Part shown: positions 1-7,136 of the stretch, piece by piece
How the letters are laid out: each line of letters begins with the position of its first letter
Numbering within the stretch: position 1 is the first letter of the stretch
Assembly (NCBI GenBank): GCA_958402495.1
Contig: CATXTS010000061.1
Location: 1 to 10,949, forward strand
Length of the DNA stretch: 10,949 nt
Reading direction: 5' to 3'
DNA from: an uncultured Clostridiaceae bacterium
GTDB lineage: Bacteria; Bacillota; Clostridia; TANB77; CAG-508
Translations under genes and position numbers: made by a program
Notes under the pieces: generated by a model
Told to the model about the DNA's origin: nothing
Database searches by the model: none
Seen by the model: the letters and a program-made list of their open reading frames with translations, nothing else

Positions 1-1163
1 TCTGCTCGTTCTACTGTATACATAGTTTTTCCTTCTGGTAGGCTAACTTCTATATCTGGCGTAATACCTATTTTGTTAATGACATTATGATTTGGTGTAA
101 AATATTCATTTGTAGTTAACTTTAAGCCACTACCATCTGAAAGAGTATATATCGTTTGAATAACACCTTTCCCATAGGTTTTTTCTCCTATAATCTGTGC
201 ATTGTCACTCTCTTTTAAGGCTGCTGCTAATATCTCAGAGGCACTAGCAGAATTTTTATTGACTAAAACAACAACTGGTATGGTAATACTTCTTTCTTTC
301 TGTGCTTTTGTAATTTCTTCTTCCTCATTTTTGCTAGAAGTAATTAATAAGGTTTTTCCTTTTTCGACCATCATATCTGCAATATCTGTGGCTTCTTTTA
401 CAATACCACCACCATTATTTCTTAAATCAATGATTAGCGATTTTGCTCCTTGTTTTTGCAATTCTTCATATTTGCTTTTAAATTCTTCTGCTGTGCCATC
501 ATCAAAGGTAGATAGCTGTATATATCCAATTTGATTGGATAGCATTTCTGATTCTACATGATTGACCTTTATATTTTTTCTCTCTACTTCAATTTCTAAG
601 GTCTTTTCTTCTCTTAATATTTCTAATTTTACTTTGGAGCCTTCTTCTCCTTTCATCTTATTAGATGCTTCTGTTAGTTGGTCTCCCTTATATTCTTCAC
701 CATTTATTTTTACAATGATATCTCCTGATTGTATGCCTGCTTCTTGTGCTGGTGACCCTTCCATTGGCATTAATACTAGGATTTGATTTGTCTGTGTATT
801 ATTGGCAATATAAATACCAATACCTACATACCTTCCATTTGTATCTTCCATAAAACCTTTCATTTCGTCAGAAGTAATATACTCAGAATATTCATCTCCT
901 AAACCTTTTACATAGCCTTTAATAGCTTCTTGTAACATTTTTTGCTCATCTAAATCCCCTATATAGTTCTTTTCCATAAAATTCTTTAAATAGGTAAATG
1001 TTTTAGCTAAAGAAGAACTATCTCCTGATACCGTCACATACTTAATACTATTCTTTCCTACTACATTATACATGATTAAAGAAGTAATCATAAAGGTAAT
1101 AACCGCTGTTAATACCACTAACATAACTATCTTATATATTTTTTGTGCTTTCTCTGAATTCAA
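1..1163 (-). CDS. S41 family carboxy-terminal processing protease (CtpA/CtpB-like), 3' end missing
   Basis: This is a membrane-anchored serine protease acting outside the cytoplasmic membrane. 387 codons are visible and the gene runs off the left edge. I chose a TTG start because AAGGAGG lies 7 bases upstream; the next in-frame ATG (codon 14) would cut into the membrane helix. Residues 12-32 form an uncleaved signal anchor. Residues about 110-195 are a PDZ domain (GIGIYI, then SPAQEAGIQSGDIIVKING). The S41 catalytic domain follows, with DLRNNGGG at 246-253, where the family usually has Pro in place of the first Gly. The Ser-Lys-Gln catalytic set appears as Ser307 (in NSASASE), Lys332 and Gln336 (in GKGVIQ), with the same spacing as CtpB. 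It lies downstream of ftsEX and two M23 hydrolases, an arrangement seen in other Firmicutes. Its substrates are unknown; turnover of exported division or sporulation proteins is an inference. Confidence 0.93.
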   Translation of the reverse strand, partial: MNSEKAQKIYKIVMLVVLTAVITFMITSLIMYNVVGKNSIKYVTVSGDSSSLAKTFTYLKNFMEKNYIGDLDEQKMLQEAIKGYVKGLGDEYSEYITSDEMKGFMEDTNGRYVGIGIYIANNTQTNQILVLMPMEGSPAQEAGIQSGDIIVKINGEEYKGDQLTEASNKMKGEEGSKVKLEILREEKTLEIEVERKNIKVNHVESEMLSNQIGYIQLSTFDDGTAEEFKSKYEELQKQGAKSLIIDLRNNGGGIVKEATDIADMMVEKGKTLLITSSKNEEEEITKAQKERSITIPVVVLVNKNSASASEILAAALKESDNAQIIGEKTYGKGVIQTIYTLSDGSGLKLTTNEYFTPNHNVINKIGITPDIEVSLPEGKTMYTVERA

Positions 1164-1170
1164 TTTTTTT

Positions 1171-1177
1171 CCTCCTT
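1171..1177 (-). promoter_or_regulatory. Ribosome binding site fixing a TTG start for the S41 protease
   Basis: The minus strand reads AAGGAGG, a full Shine-Dalgarno match, 7 bases before a TTG codon at 1163-1161. No ATG lies nearby that would keep the cytoplasmic N-terminus and membrane anchor, so this site decides the start. Confidence 0.8.
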
Positions 1178-1293
1178 TATTAGTTTATGGTATAGTATAT
1201 ACTTTTATCAAAAATTTAGAAGCTAGAAAAGTAAAGGATGTTGTTTTGCTTCATTTTCTTCTACCCTTTATTTCCAACTTCTACTTTTTTTGC

Positions 1294-2433
1294 TTATTCT
1301 TGTAAATATGGTATTGGATTAACTGCTTTTCCATTGATTCTTACTTCAAAATGTAAATGTGGTCCTGTTGAATTGCCCGTAGATCCTACTTCCATAATCA
1401 AGTCACCTTTTTTGACCTGCGTACCTACGGTTGTTAAGATTTTTTGTCCATGCCCATATAAAGTGGAAATACCATTTCCATGATTAATCATAACGCAATT
1501 GCCATATCCACCATTATAACTAGCTAATGTAACAATCCCATCTGCTGCTGCTATAACGGGTGCTCCAAAGCCTGCATTTCCTATATCAATACCAGAATGT
1601 AGCTTTACTACCCCTTGTATTGGATGCTCTCTATTTCCAAAAGGAGAAGTAATATATGTTCCACTCTTAGCAATTGGCCATGCCATAATGCCTCCTGTGT
1701 ATTCCCCTTCATAGCCTTGTCCTGCCGCTAATTGAATTAAATTTTCTACACGTTGTTCTTCTGCTTTATATTCTTCTATTTTTTTCTGTAATTCTTTTTC
1801 ATTATCAGAAAGTTGATTCCTATAATTTTCTTGAATAGTTTTGTTGTTTTGCATAACAATATAGGTTTGTTCTTTTTTAGCTTTTAATAATTTCAAATTT
1901 GATTTTTGCTCTTCTAATTGCTTTTTCGTGTTTTCTACTTCCGCTTTTTGCTTTGCAATACTTTCTAGTAACTCAGTATCTGTTTCCACTACCTGTTGTA
2001 TGGTATAATAATTGGATAAAAACTCTGTTAGACTAGCTGATTTCAATAGCATATCTAAATAAGTGGTTTCTCCACTTTCATATAATACTACCAAACGTTC
2101 TTCTAATAGTTTTTCATTTTCGTCATAATCTTGTTGTATATTTTCTAAATGATTAGTTGTCTGTTCTACCTTTTCTTGTAATTCTTTTAGCTGATTTTCA
2201 AAATCGCTCATTTCTTGCTGAGCTATTCGTATTTTGTCATCCAATTCTTGTATTTTTACTACACTACTAGAAAGTTCTTCTTGTACATATTCTAATTGAT
2301 TGGTACTTTCTTGTATCTGATTTTGTAAGTTTTCTTTTTGTTCATTTAAGGTTTCTGCCTGTACAATGGAAAAAGAGCATAAGTATGCTGTTAATCCTAA
2401 TATTATACTAATTGCTACTATCTTTTGCTTCAT
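1294..2433 (-). CDS. Secreted coiled-coil M23 peptidoglycan endopeptidase (EnvC/PcsB/CwlO-like), second of a tandem pair
   Basis: This is a probable zinc-dependent peptidoglycan hydrolase controlled by FtsEX (379 aa). Residues 1-26 are a signal peptide with cleavage after VQA. Residues about 28-235 are a long coiled coil with the clostridial signature LLEERLVVLYESG...YLDMLL...FLSNYY around 109-143. This is the region by which PcsB-type proteins are thought to contact FtsX and hold the enzyme inactive. Residues about 265-376 are an M23/LytM domain with zinc ligands His279, Asp283 and His361 and catalytic His328 and His359 (HSGID, YGHG, HLHFE), so it should be active. The frame stays open 48 bases further upstream to an ATG at 2481. 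I reject that start because it precedes the signal peptide with charged residues, overlaps the previous gene and has no good ribosome binding site. It is paralogous to the gene before it and lacks that gene's Gly/Ser linker. Confidence 0.9.
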   Translation of the reverse strand: MKQKIVAISIILGLTAYLCSFSIVQAETLNEQKENLQNQIQESTNQLEYVQEELSSSVVKIQELDDKIRIAQQEMSDFENQLKELQEKVEQTTNHLENIQQDYDENEKLLEERLVVLYESGETTYLDMLLKSASLTEFLSNYYTIQQVVETDTELLESIAKQKAEVENTKKQLEEQKSNLKLLKAKKEQTYIVMQNNKTIQENYRNQLSDNEKELQKKIEEYKAEEQRVENLIQLAAGQGYEGEYTGGIMAWPIAKSGTYITSPFGNREHPIQGVVKLHSGIDIGNAGFGAPVIAAADGIVTLASYNGGYGNCVMINHGNGISTLYGHGQKILTTVGTQVKKGDLIMEVGSTGNSTGPHLHFEVRINGKAVNPIPYLQE

Positions 2434-2443
2434 TTCATACTTA

Positions 2444-2450
2444 CCTCTCT
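2444..2450 (-). promoter_or_regulatory. Ribosome binding site deciding the start of the second M23 gene
   Basis: The minus strand reads AGAGAGG, 10 bases before the ATG at 2433. Another ATG between the two (in GTATGAAATGA) is out of frame and stops after two codons. The site supports the short start with its signal peptide over the longer frame beginning at 2481. Confidence 0.6.
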
Positions 2451-2461
2451 TTCTTTTATCT

Positions 2462-3724
2462 TTAAACAATTGTATAGCCACCTGGTAGATAATCTAATGG
2501 ATCTAACCAGTTATTACTTCCAAAGAAGTTACCTACGGAACTTGCTTTTCTAATTTCAAAATGTAAATGTGGTGCTACGCCACCTGTATTTCCAGAATAC
2601 CCTACAGTTTGTCCTTGAGAAATACGTTGTCCTACTGAAACTGCTGCCGAATTCATATGGGCGTATAAAGTCGCAAATCCATTTCCATGATAGATAATAA
2701 CATAATTTCCATAGCCTGGGCTGGCAGATGTTCCAGATTGATAAGCTCTATAGATAACCGTTCCTGAAGCTGCTGCAATTACTCTTTTTCCAGTTTCTGC
2801 GTTCGTTCCGATATCAATTCCTTTATGCCATCTAGTAACCCCGTTGTAAGTTCTATAATACATTTTAGAAGTTACTCTTCTTGGCGAATAGTCTAAAGGC
2901 CATGCAAAAGTACCATCAAAGCTACTGCCATTTCCACCTGTTGAAGGAGTAGAGCCACCATTTTGTTCTTCTTGTTTTCTTCTTTCCTCTTCTTCTCTCA
3001 TCGCTTTTGCAATAGCTGCTGCTACAGCATCTTCTACTTCTTTTATCTTAGAATTATAACTATCAATTTCACCTTGTAATTGCTTTTGTGAATCTGAAAG
3101 TTTACTTGCTTTATTCTCTCTTTCTTCTTTTTGATTCTTCAATTGTGCTGCTTTGATTTGTTTTTGTGATTTCAGATTCACGATATCACTTTTTTGTTTT
3201 TCTAAATCAGCCTTTGCCTGTTCGATTTCTTTTTTATCATTTTCAATACTTTCTAATAATTCCATATCACACTGTGCTAGTTGTGAAAGAGAATAATAAT
3301 TTGATAAGAAATCTACTAGATTACTAGAACTAAATAATAAGTCTAAAAAGGAAGTTTCTCCTGTCTCATACATAACGACTAATCTTTGGTCTAGTAAGTC
3401 TTCATTTTCTTCATATTCTTTTTGTTTTGCTTCAATTTCTTTTTGTTTATCCTGGATAGAAGTCTCTAAACTTTCAATTTGTGCATTTAGATTGTTAATT
3501 TCATTTTCACTACTCGTAATAGCACTATCTAAATTAGCAATTTCTTTTAATTGCTCATCTAATTGTTCATCCACTTCCTTTTTTTCATTTTGTGTTTGTG
3601 TCTTTTGATTTTCTAAATCTTTCTTTTGTTGTTCTAATTCTTTTTGTGTTGCTGCAAAAACAGGATACAGTAGTCCTTGTAGTAAAGCAAAAATAACAGC
3701 AATCGATAGTATTTTCTTTTTCAT
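2462..3724 (-). CDS. Secreted coiled-coil M23 peptidoglycan endopeptidase (EnvC/PcsB/CwlO-like), first of a tandem pair
   Basis: This is a probable FtsEX-controlled cell-wall hydrolase (420 aa). Residues 1-24 are a signal peptide with cleavage after VFA. Residues about 26-254 are heptad-rich coiled coil carrying LLDQRLVVMYETG...FLDLLF...FLSNYY at 110-144, matching the block in the downstream paralogue. A linker rich in Gly, Ser and Thr (about 255-270) leads to an M23 domain at about 275-412. Zinc ligands are His300, Asp304 and His388; catalytic histidines are His356 and His386 (HKGID, YAHM, HLHFE). All key residues are present. The start is supported by AGGGAGG 9 bases upstream. It lies 56 bases after ftsX and 28 bases before its paralogue, all on the same strand, so co-transcription is likely. 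The tail after the M23 domain (DYLPGGYTIV) is slightly longer than in the paralogue. Confidence 0.91.
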   Translation of the reverse strand: MKKKILSIAVIFALLQGLLYPVFAATQKELEQQKKDLENQKTQTQNEKKEVDEQLDEQLKEIANLDSAITSSENEINNLNAQIESLETSIQDKQKEIEAKQKEYEENEDLLDQRLVVMYETGETSFLDLLFSSSNLVDFLSNYYSLSQLAQCDMELLESIENDKKEIEQAKADLEKQKSDIVNLKSQKQIKAAQLKNQKEERENKASKLSDSQKQLQGEIDSYNSKIKEVEDAVAAAIAKAMREEEERRKQEEQNGGSTPSTGGNGSSFDGTFAWPLDYSPRRVTSKMYYRTYNGVTRWHKGIDIGTNAETGKRVIAAASGTVIYRAYQSGTSASPGYGNYVIIYHGNGFATLYAHMNSAAVSVGQRISQGQTVGYSGNTGGVAPHLHFEIRKASSVGNFFGSNNWLDPLDYLPGGYTIV

Positions 3725-3752
3725 TTTTTCTTTCCTCCCTAAAAGGTTTTGT

Positions 3753-3776
3753 ACTTTAAAAACTTTTTCTTAAAGT
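3753..3776 (-). other. Weak hairpin between ftsX and the first M23 gene
   Basis: The arms ACTTTAA and TTAAAGT flank an A-rich loop just after the ftsX stop codon, and the transcript then continues to the M23 ribosome binding site. There is no T-tract after the stem, so it does not look like a full terminator. It could be an mRNA processing or attenuation element, or simply AT-rich chance. Confidence 0.25.
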
Positions 3777-3780
3777 GTTT

Positions 3781-4680
3781 TTATACTTCTAGATATTTTC
3801 TCATAGAAATGACACTACCTAGAATACCAATACCAATACCTAATCCTAAGTATACTATCATGACTAAGCCAAAGATATCTGAGAAAGTTAATAAACTAAA
3901 TTCCACCATGCTAGTAATCGAAGAGGTTAATAATTTTTCTGTTGCAAAATTATAGCTCAATCCTAACAATAGAATAGAAATTAAAGCAGAGATAATACCT
4001 ATAATCATACCTTCTACAATAAATGGCCATCTAATAAATCCATTTGTAGCGCCTACATATTTCATAATAGAAATTTCTTTTCTTCTGGCATGTACGGTTA
4101 ATTTAATGGTATTAGCTATAATAAATACAGAAATAACAATTAATAACACTAGAATGACACCAGATACAATACGAATACCATTGGCTACATTAATTAAAGC
4201 CTCAATTGTTTTATCTCTCACTTCAATATTACTAACATTTTCTAAGTCTTCTATTTGTGTTTTTACTTCATCGCTTTTTTCTAGGTCGGTTAAAGTGACT
4301 ACATAAGAAGGTTTTAATGGATTTTTTTCATAATAGCCATTTAGTAAATCTCCTTTATCGCCAAACCTAACTTTTAAAGAGTCTAAGGCATCTTCTTTAG
4401 ATACGTACTCTACTTTACCAACATTATCTAATTTTCTAATTTGCTCCCCTACTTGTGTAATCTGTGCCTCTGTAACATCTTTGTTTAAAAATACTTGCAT
4501 TCCTTGTTGAGATTCTACTTCTTTGACCATGTGATTAACATTCTCACCAATTACAAAGAAAAGTCCGAAAATTAACATGGTAGCACACATAATCATAAGA
4601 GAAGCACCTGTTGACTTTTTATTTTTAAATACATTTCGAAAACCTTCGCCTACTAAATATCCTAATACATTATATCTCAC
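3781..4680 (-). CDS. ftsX: Cell division ABC transporter-like permease FtsX
   Basis: FtsX is the membrane partner of FtsE. It does not transport a solute; it passes ATP-driven conformational change to a peptidoglycan hydrolase outside the cell. With the chosen GTG start the protein has 299 aa. There is an N-terminal cytoplasmic amphipathic part (YLVGEGFRNVFKNKK), TM1 at 27-46, an extracellular domain at about 47-168, TM2 at 171-192, TM3 at 222-243 and TM4 at 269-292. This is the usual four-helix FtsX layout, with HARRKEISIMKYVGATNGFIRWPF between TM2 and TM3 in the expected place. GTG at 4680 has AAGGTGG 8 bases upstream and puts the family's NVLGYLVGEGFRN block at the N-terminus. An ATG at 4704 would add eight residues without a good ribosome binding site. 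The coding region overlaps the end of ftsE by 11 bases, which suggests translational coupling. Confidence 0.95.
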   Translation of the reverse strand: MRYNVLGYLVGEGFRNVFKNKKSTGASLMIMCATMLIFGLFFVIGENVNHMVKEVESQQGMQVFLNKDVTEAQITQVGEQIRKLDNVGKVEYVSKEDALDSLKVRFGDKGDLLNGYYEKNPLKPSYVVTLTDLEKSDEVKTQIEDLENVSNIEVRDKTIEALINVANGIRIVSGVILVLLIVISVFIIANTIKLTVHARRKEISIMKYVGATNGFIRWPFIVEGMIIGIISALISILLLGLSYNFATEKLLTSSITSMVEFSLLTFSDIFGLVMIVYLGLGIGIGILGSVISMRKYLEV

Positions 4681-5356
4681 TGTTATACCCACCTTTTTTA
4701 TCATCTCTTACTATAACGCCTTTTTCTAGTTGAATAACCCTCTTCTTCATTTTGTCTACGATGTCTTTGGCATGTGTTGCAATAACCACGGTTGTTCCTC
4801 TCATATTAATGTCATTTAAAAGGGTCATGATATCCCAGGCCGTATCTGGGTCTAAGTTTCCTGTTGGCTCATCGGCAATTAACATAGAAGGATTGTTTAC
4901 TAATGCTCTAGCTAAAGCCACCCTTTGTTGTTCTCCTCCTGATAATTCATTTGGATACATTTTCGCTTTTCCACTTAGTCCTACTAAGGAAAGAACCATC
5001 GGTACTTGTCTTCTAATATGTTTTGGTGTTGCTCTTACAATATACATAGCAAAGGCAACATTGTCATATACCGTCTTATCTGGTAATAATCTAAAGTCTT
5101 GGAATACCACTCCCATACTTCTTCTTAAAAAAGGAACTCTTTTAGGCTTTAAAAAGGTCGTGTCTTTTCCATTAATAATAATGTTTCCAGACGTTGGATT
5201 TTCTTCTTTTAATATCATTTTAATTAAGGTAGATTTACCTGAACCTGAAGCACCTACTAGAAAGGCAAATTCTCCTTTTTCTATTTTAAAATTAGCATTA
5301 TGTACAGCTTCTGTTCCAGTCTCATAAGTCTTATTTACATTTCTAAACTCTATCAT
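4670..5356 (-). CDS. ftsE: Cell division ATP-binding protein FtsE
   Basis: FtsE is the cytoplasmic ATPase of the FtsEX complex, which controls cell-wall hydrolysis during division or elongation. The protein is 228 aa, the usual FtsE length. All ABC motifs are intact: Walker A GASGSGKST at 35-43, Q-loop Gln86 in VVFQDFRLLP, signature LSGGEQQR at 138-145, Walker B MLIADEP with Glu163, D-loop GNLD at 166-169, and H-loop His195 in VIATH. FQDFRLLPDKTVYDNVAFA is typical of FtsE rather than of LolD-type or solute importer ATPases. The ATG start has AAGGAG 6 bases upstream. It is the first gene of the minus-strand envelope operon and has its own promoter about 80 bases upstream. Adjacency to ftsX makes the assignment very secure. 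Confidence 0.97.
   Translation of the reverse strand: MIEFRNVNKTYETGTEAVHNANFKIEKGEFAFLVGASGSGKSTLIKMILKEENPTSGNIIINGKDTTFLKPKRVPFLRRSMGVVFQDFRLLPDKTVYDNVAFAMYIVRATPKHIRRQVPMVLSLVGLSGKAKMYPNELSGGEQQRVALARALVNNPSMLIADEPTGNLDPDTAWDIMTLLNDINMRGTTVVIATHAKDIVDKMKKRVIQLEKGVIVRDDKKGGYNSEI
4689..4695 (-). promoter_or_regulatory. Ribosome binding site for ftsX, inside the end of ftsE
   Basis: The minus strand reads AAGGTGG, 8 bases before the GTG at 4680. It lies within the last codons of ftsE, so translation of ftsX is probably coupled to that of ftsE. It supports GTG over the upstream ATG at 4704. Confidence 0.65.
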
Positions 5357-5433
5357 GATTTGCTCCTTAATTTCTTTTGCTTTTTTTCTGCTTTTTTATA
5401 CGCTTTTAGTTGTAATTTTATCTTTTCTACTTA

Positions 5434-5462
5434 ATCATAACAATAAAACAAATTATTTGCAA
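5434..5462 (-). promoter_or_regulatory. Sigma-A type promoter of the ftsEX envelope operon
   Basis: On the minus strand, TTGCAA (5457-5462) is followed by a 17-base spacer and TATGAT (5434-5439). Transcription would begin near 5427, leaving an A-rich leader of about 70 bases before ftsE. It lies just downstream of the terminator of the previous operon, where a new promoter is expected. Confidence 0.75.
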
Positions 5463-5470
5463 TACTTTTT

Positions 5471-5522
5471 AAAAGAAAAAAACAGATAAAAATTGGCTCT
5501 TTTTCCTTTTATATCTGTTTTT
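5471..5522 (-). terminator. Rho-independent terminator of the transketolase/HD operon
   Basis: Read on the minus strand, the 11-base arm AAAAACAGATA (5522-5512) pairs with TATCTGTTTTT (5488-5478), and the stem can extend inward with AAAA/TTTT after a one-base bulge. A further T-rich run (TT, C, TTTT) follows. The stem is AT-rich but well placed, about 50 bases after the HD gene stop and immediately before the ftsE promoter. Confidence 0.7.
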
Positions 5523-5573
5523 CACTTGCTTTCTTTTATTTCAAGATTTCACAAAAAATTCACAATTCTTATT

Positions 5574-6143
5574 TTATCTTCTGAAAAGCACTTTTTTAAT
5601 ATTTTCATATCTTTCTTGTAATAACACTTTCGTATTTGGACTTAATTTGTTAAAATCTCTTTCTAATTTCTTTTCTACATAAGCAGTACCATCTGGTATA
5701 GATAATTTCATTTCTTTAAATGCTAAAGAAAATAGAGATGGTATACAATCAAAATGTGCTATTACATCTGCATCTGCTACACATTGTTCTTCTATAGTAT
5801 TTCTAGGCATGTCTTGACTACCTCTATGATGTAATATACAATCTTTTACTCTTTGAATTTTCTCTTCTGGATATTCATATCTTCTTAACAATTCTTCTGC
5901 CATTTTTGCTCCATAAATATGATGTTCTTCCCTTGGTCCATAAGCAGCTGGCATAGCAATATCATGTAATAATGCACCTAGTTCTACAATTTCTTCATCT
6001 GCTTTATATTGCTTTGCCAATTCTATAGCATTTTCAACTACATATTTAATATGTTCATTCCAAAAATCATAGCCATCTCTTTTTTTTGATTCTTCACATT
6101 TTTCTAATAATTCTTCCTTAACTTTTTCTGCTATTTTTACCAT
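5574..6143 (-). CDS. HD-domain metal-dependent phosphohydrolase, function unknown
   Basis: This is a small soluble HD-superfamily protein of 189 aa, single domain. The metal-binding series is visible: His31, the His60-Asp61 doublet in LLHDIA, His74 or His75 (EEHHIYGAKMAEELL), His105 or His106 (ILHHRGS), and Asp124 or Asp126 (ADADVIAHFD). Together these suggest a one- or two-metal phosphohydrolase. Relatives hydrolyse nucleotides, sugar phosphates or other phosphate esters, so the substrate cannot be read from sequence. It has no GGDEF, RelA or nucleic-acid-binding domain and no signal peptide. AGGAGAGG lies just before the ATG. It follows the transketolase C-terminal subunit by 34 bases and ends the operon, so a role in sugar-phosphate housekeeping is possible, but that is inference from position only. 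Confidence 0.82.
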   Translation of the reverse strand: MVKIAEKVKEELLEKCEESKKRDGYDFWNEHIKYVVENAIELAKQYKADEEIVELGALLHDIAMPAAYGPREEHHIYGAKMAEELLRRYEYPEEKIQRVKDCILHHRGSQDMPRNTIEEQCVADADVIAHFDCIPSLFSLAFKEMKLSIPDGTAYVEKKLERDFNKLSPNTKVLLQERYENIKKVLFRR

Positions 6144-6177
6144 TCTAACCTCTCCTCTTTTTGAAGGTTCTATTTTG

Positions 6178-7110
6178 CTATCCTCTTTTTACTTCCTCTA
6201 CAATGGTCTCTGCATCTATCTGAAAATCATGCATCAACATTTCTGCTGTACCTGATTTACCAAATACATCTTTTATACCCATTCTCGTTACCTTGCAAGG
6301 ATATTCTTCTGCTAAAACTTCACATACACAGCTACCTAGTCCTCCCGTAATTTGATGATCCTCCACTGTTATCAGTTTCTTTGTTTCTTTTGCACATTTC
6401 ACAATAGCTTCTCTATCTATTGGTTTAATAGTATGCACATCTAATACACGAATGTGGATATCTTGTGCTTCTAATATAGTTTTTGCTTTAAGCGCTTCTG
6501 CTACGGTAACACCTGTTGCTAGAATAGTGGCATCTGTTCCTTCTCCTATTTGTATCGCTTTTCCAATCTCAAACTTTTGTGATTCTTCATAAATAGCAGG
6601 TCTTTTAATTCTAGCCAATCTAACATATACAGGGCCTTTTATTCTAGAAATTTCTTCAATAGCCCACTTGGTTTGTCTATCATCTGAAGTACTCATGACA
6701 ATCATATTAGGTAATGCTCTCATCATACCTATATCTTCTAACATTTGGTGTGTTGCACCATCTTCTCCTACAGTAACGCCAGCATGTGTTGCACAAATTT
6801 TGACATTTAAATTCGGATAAGCAATACTATTTCTTATTTGGTCATAAGCTCTGCCACAAGCAAAGATTGCAAATGTACTAACATATGGTATTTTTCCACA
6901 GGTAGCAAGTCCCGCAGCAGTCGATAACATATCTTGTTCTGCAATTCCCATATCTAAAAATCTATTTGGAAATTTCTTTGCAAATAAATCTGTCTTTGTA
7001 GCAGAAGATAAATCCGCATCTAATACCACAATATCTTTATTTTCTTCACCTAATTTTTCCAAAGCTTCTCCATAACTTTGTCTAATGGCAATTTGTCTAT
7101 TTTCATCCAT
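6178..7110 (-). CDS. Transketolase, C-terminal subunit (split transketolase)
   Basis: This subunit supplies the pyrimidine-binding and C-terminal domains of a two-subunit transketolase. The enzyme moves two-carbon ketol units between sugar phosphates in the non-oxidative pentose phosphate pathway, using thiamine diphosphate. It has 310 aa from the chosen start. The catalytic glutamate that activates the cofactor is in GIAEQDMLSTAAGLA (Glu58). GEDGATHQMLEDIGMMRALPNM is the usual substrate and cofactor loop region. The last 120 residues (ATGVTVAEALKAKTILE onward) are the transketolase C-terminal domain. ATG at 7110 has GAGAAGG 8 bases upstream; a GTG three codons earlier overlaps that site and is less likely. 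The N-terminal subunit gene ends 26 bases upstream. A DXS-type enzyme is possible in principle, but the two-gene split and length fit transketolase better. Confidence 0.93.
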   Translation of the reverse strand: MDENRQIAIRQSYGEALEKLGEENKDIVVLDADLSSATKTDLFAKKFPNRFLDMGIAEQDMLSTAAGLATCGKIPYVSTFAIFACGRAYDQIRNSIAYPNLNVKICATHAGVTVGEDGATHQMLEDIGMMRALPNMIVMSTSDDRQTKWAIEEISRIKGPVYVRLARIKRPAIYEESQKFEIGKAIQIGEGTDATILATGVTVAEALKAKTILEAQDIHIRVLDVHTIKPIDREAIVKCAKETKKLITVEDHQITGGLGSCVCEVLAEEYPCKVTRMGIKDVFGKSGTAEMLMHDFQIDAETIVEEVKRG

Positions 7111-7118
7111 GTTTCTCA

Positions 7119-7125
7119 CCTTCTC
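7119..7125 (-). promoter_or_regulatory. Ribosome binding site deciding the start of the transketolase C-terminal subunit
   Basis: The minus strand reads GAGAAGG, 8 bases before the ATG at 7110. The competing GTG at 7119 would begin within this site, so the ATG is preferred. Confidence 0.6.
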
Positions 7126-7136
7126 TTTCTTTGTAT

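Noticed and set aside
1164..1293. Possible internal promoter before the S41 protease (TATACT at 1194-1199)
   Set aside because: The -10-like hexamer has no acceptable -35 at 16-18 bases (CTTCTA or TTCTAA). The 130-base gap holds no gene and no clear terminator, so read-through from the operon promoter is the simpler view.
2434..2481. Upstream extension of the second M23 protein (start at 2481)
   Set aside because: The added residues are charged, precede a clear signal peptide, overlap the previous gene, and have no ribosome binding site. The ATG at 2433 is better supported.
4752..5327. Plus-strand open frame of 191 codons opposite ftsE
   Set aside because: It is antisense to a secure ABC ATPase gene, has no ribosome binding site and resembles no protein. 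It is a shadow of ftsE codon use.
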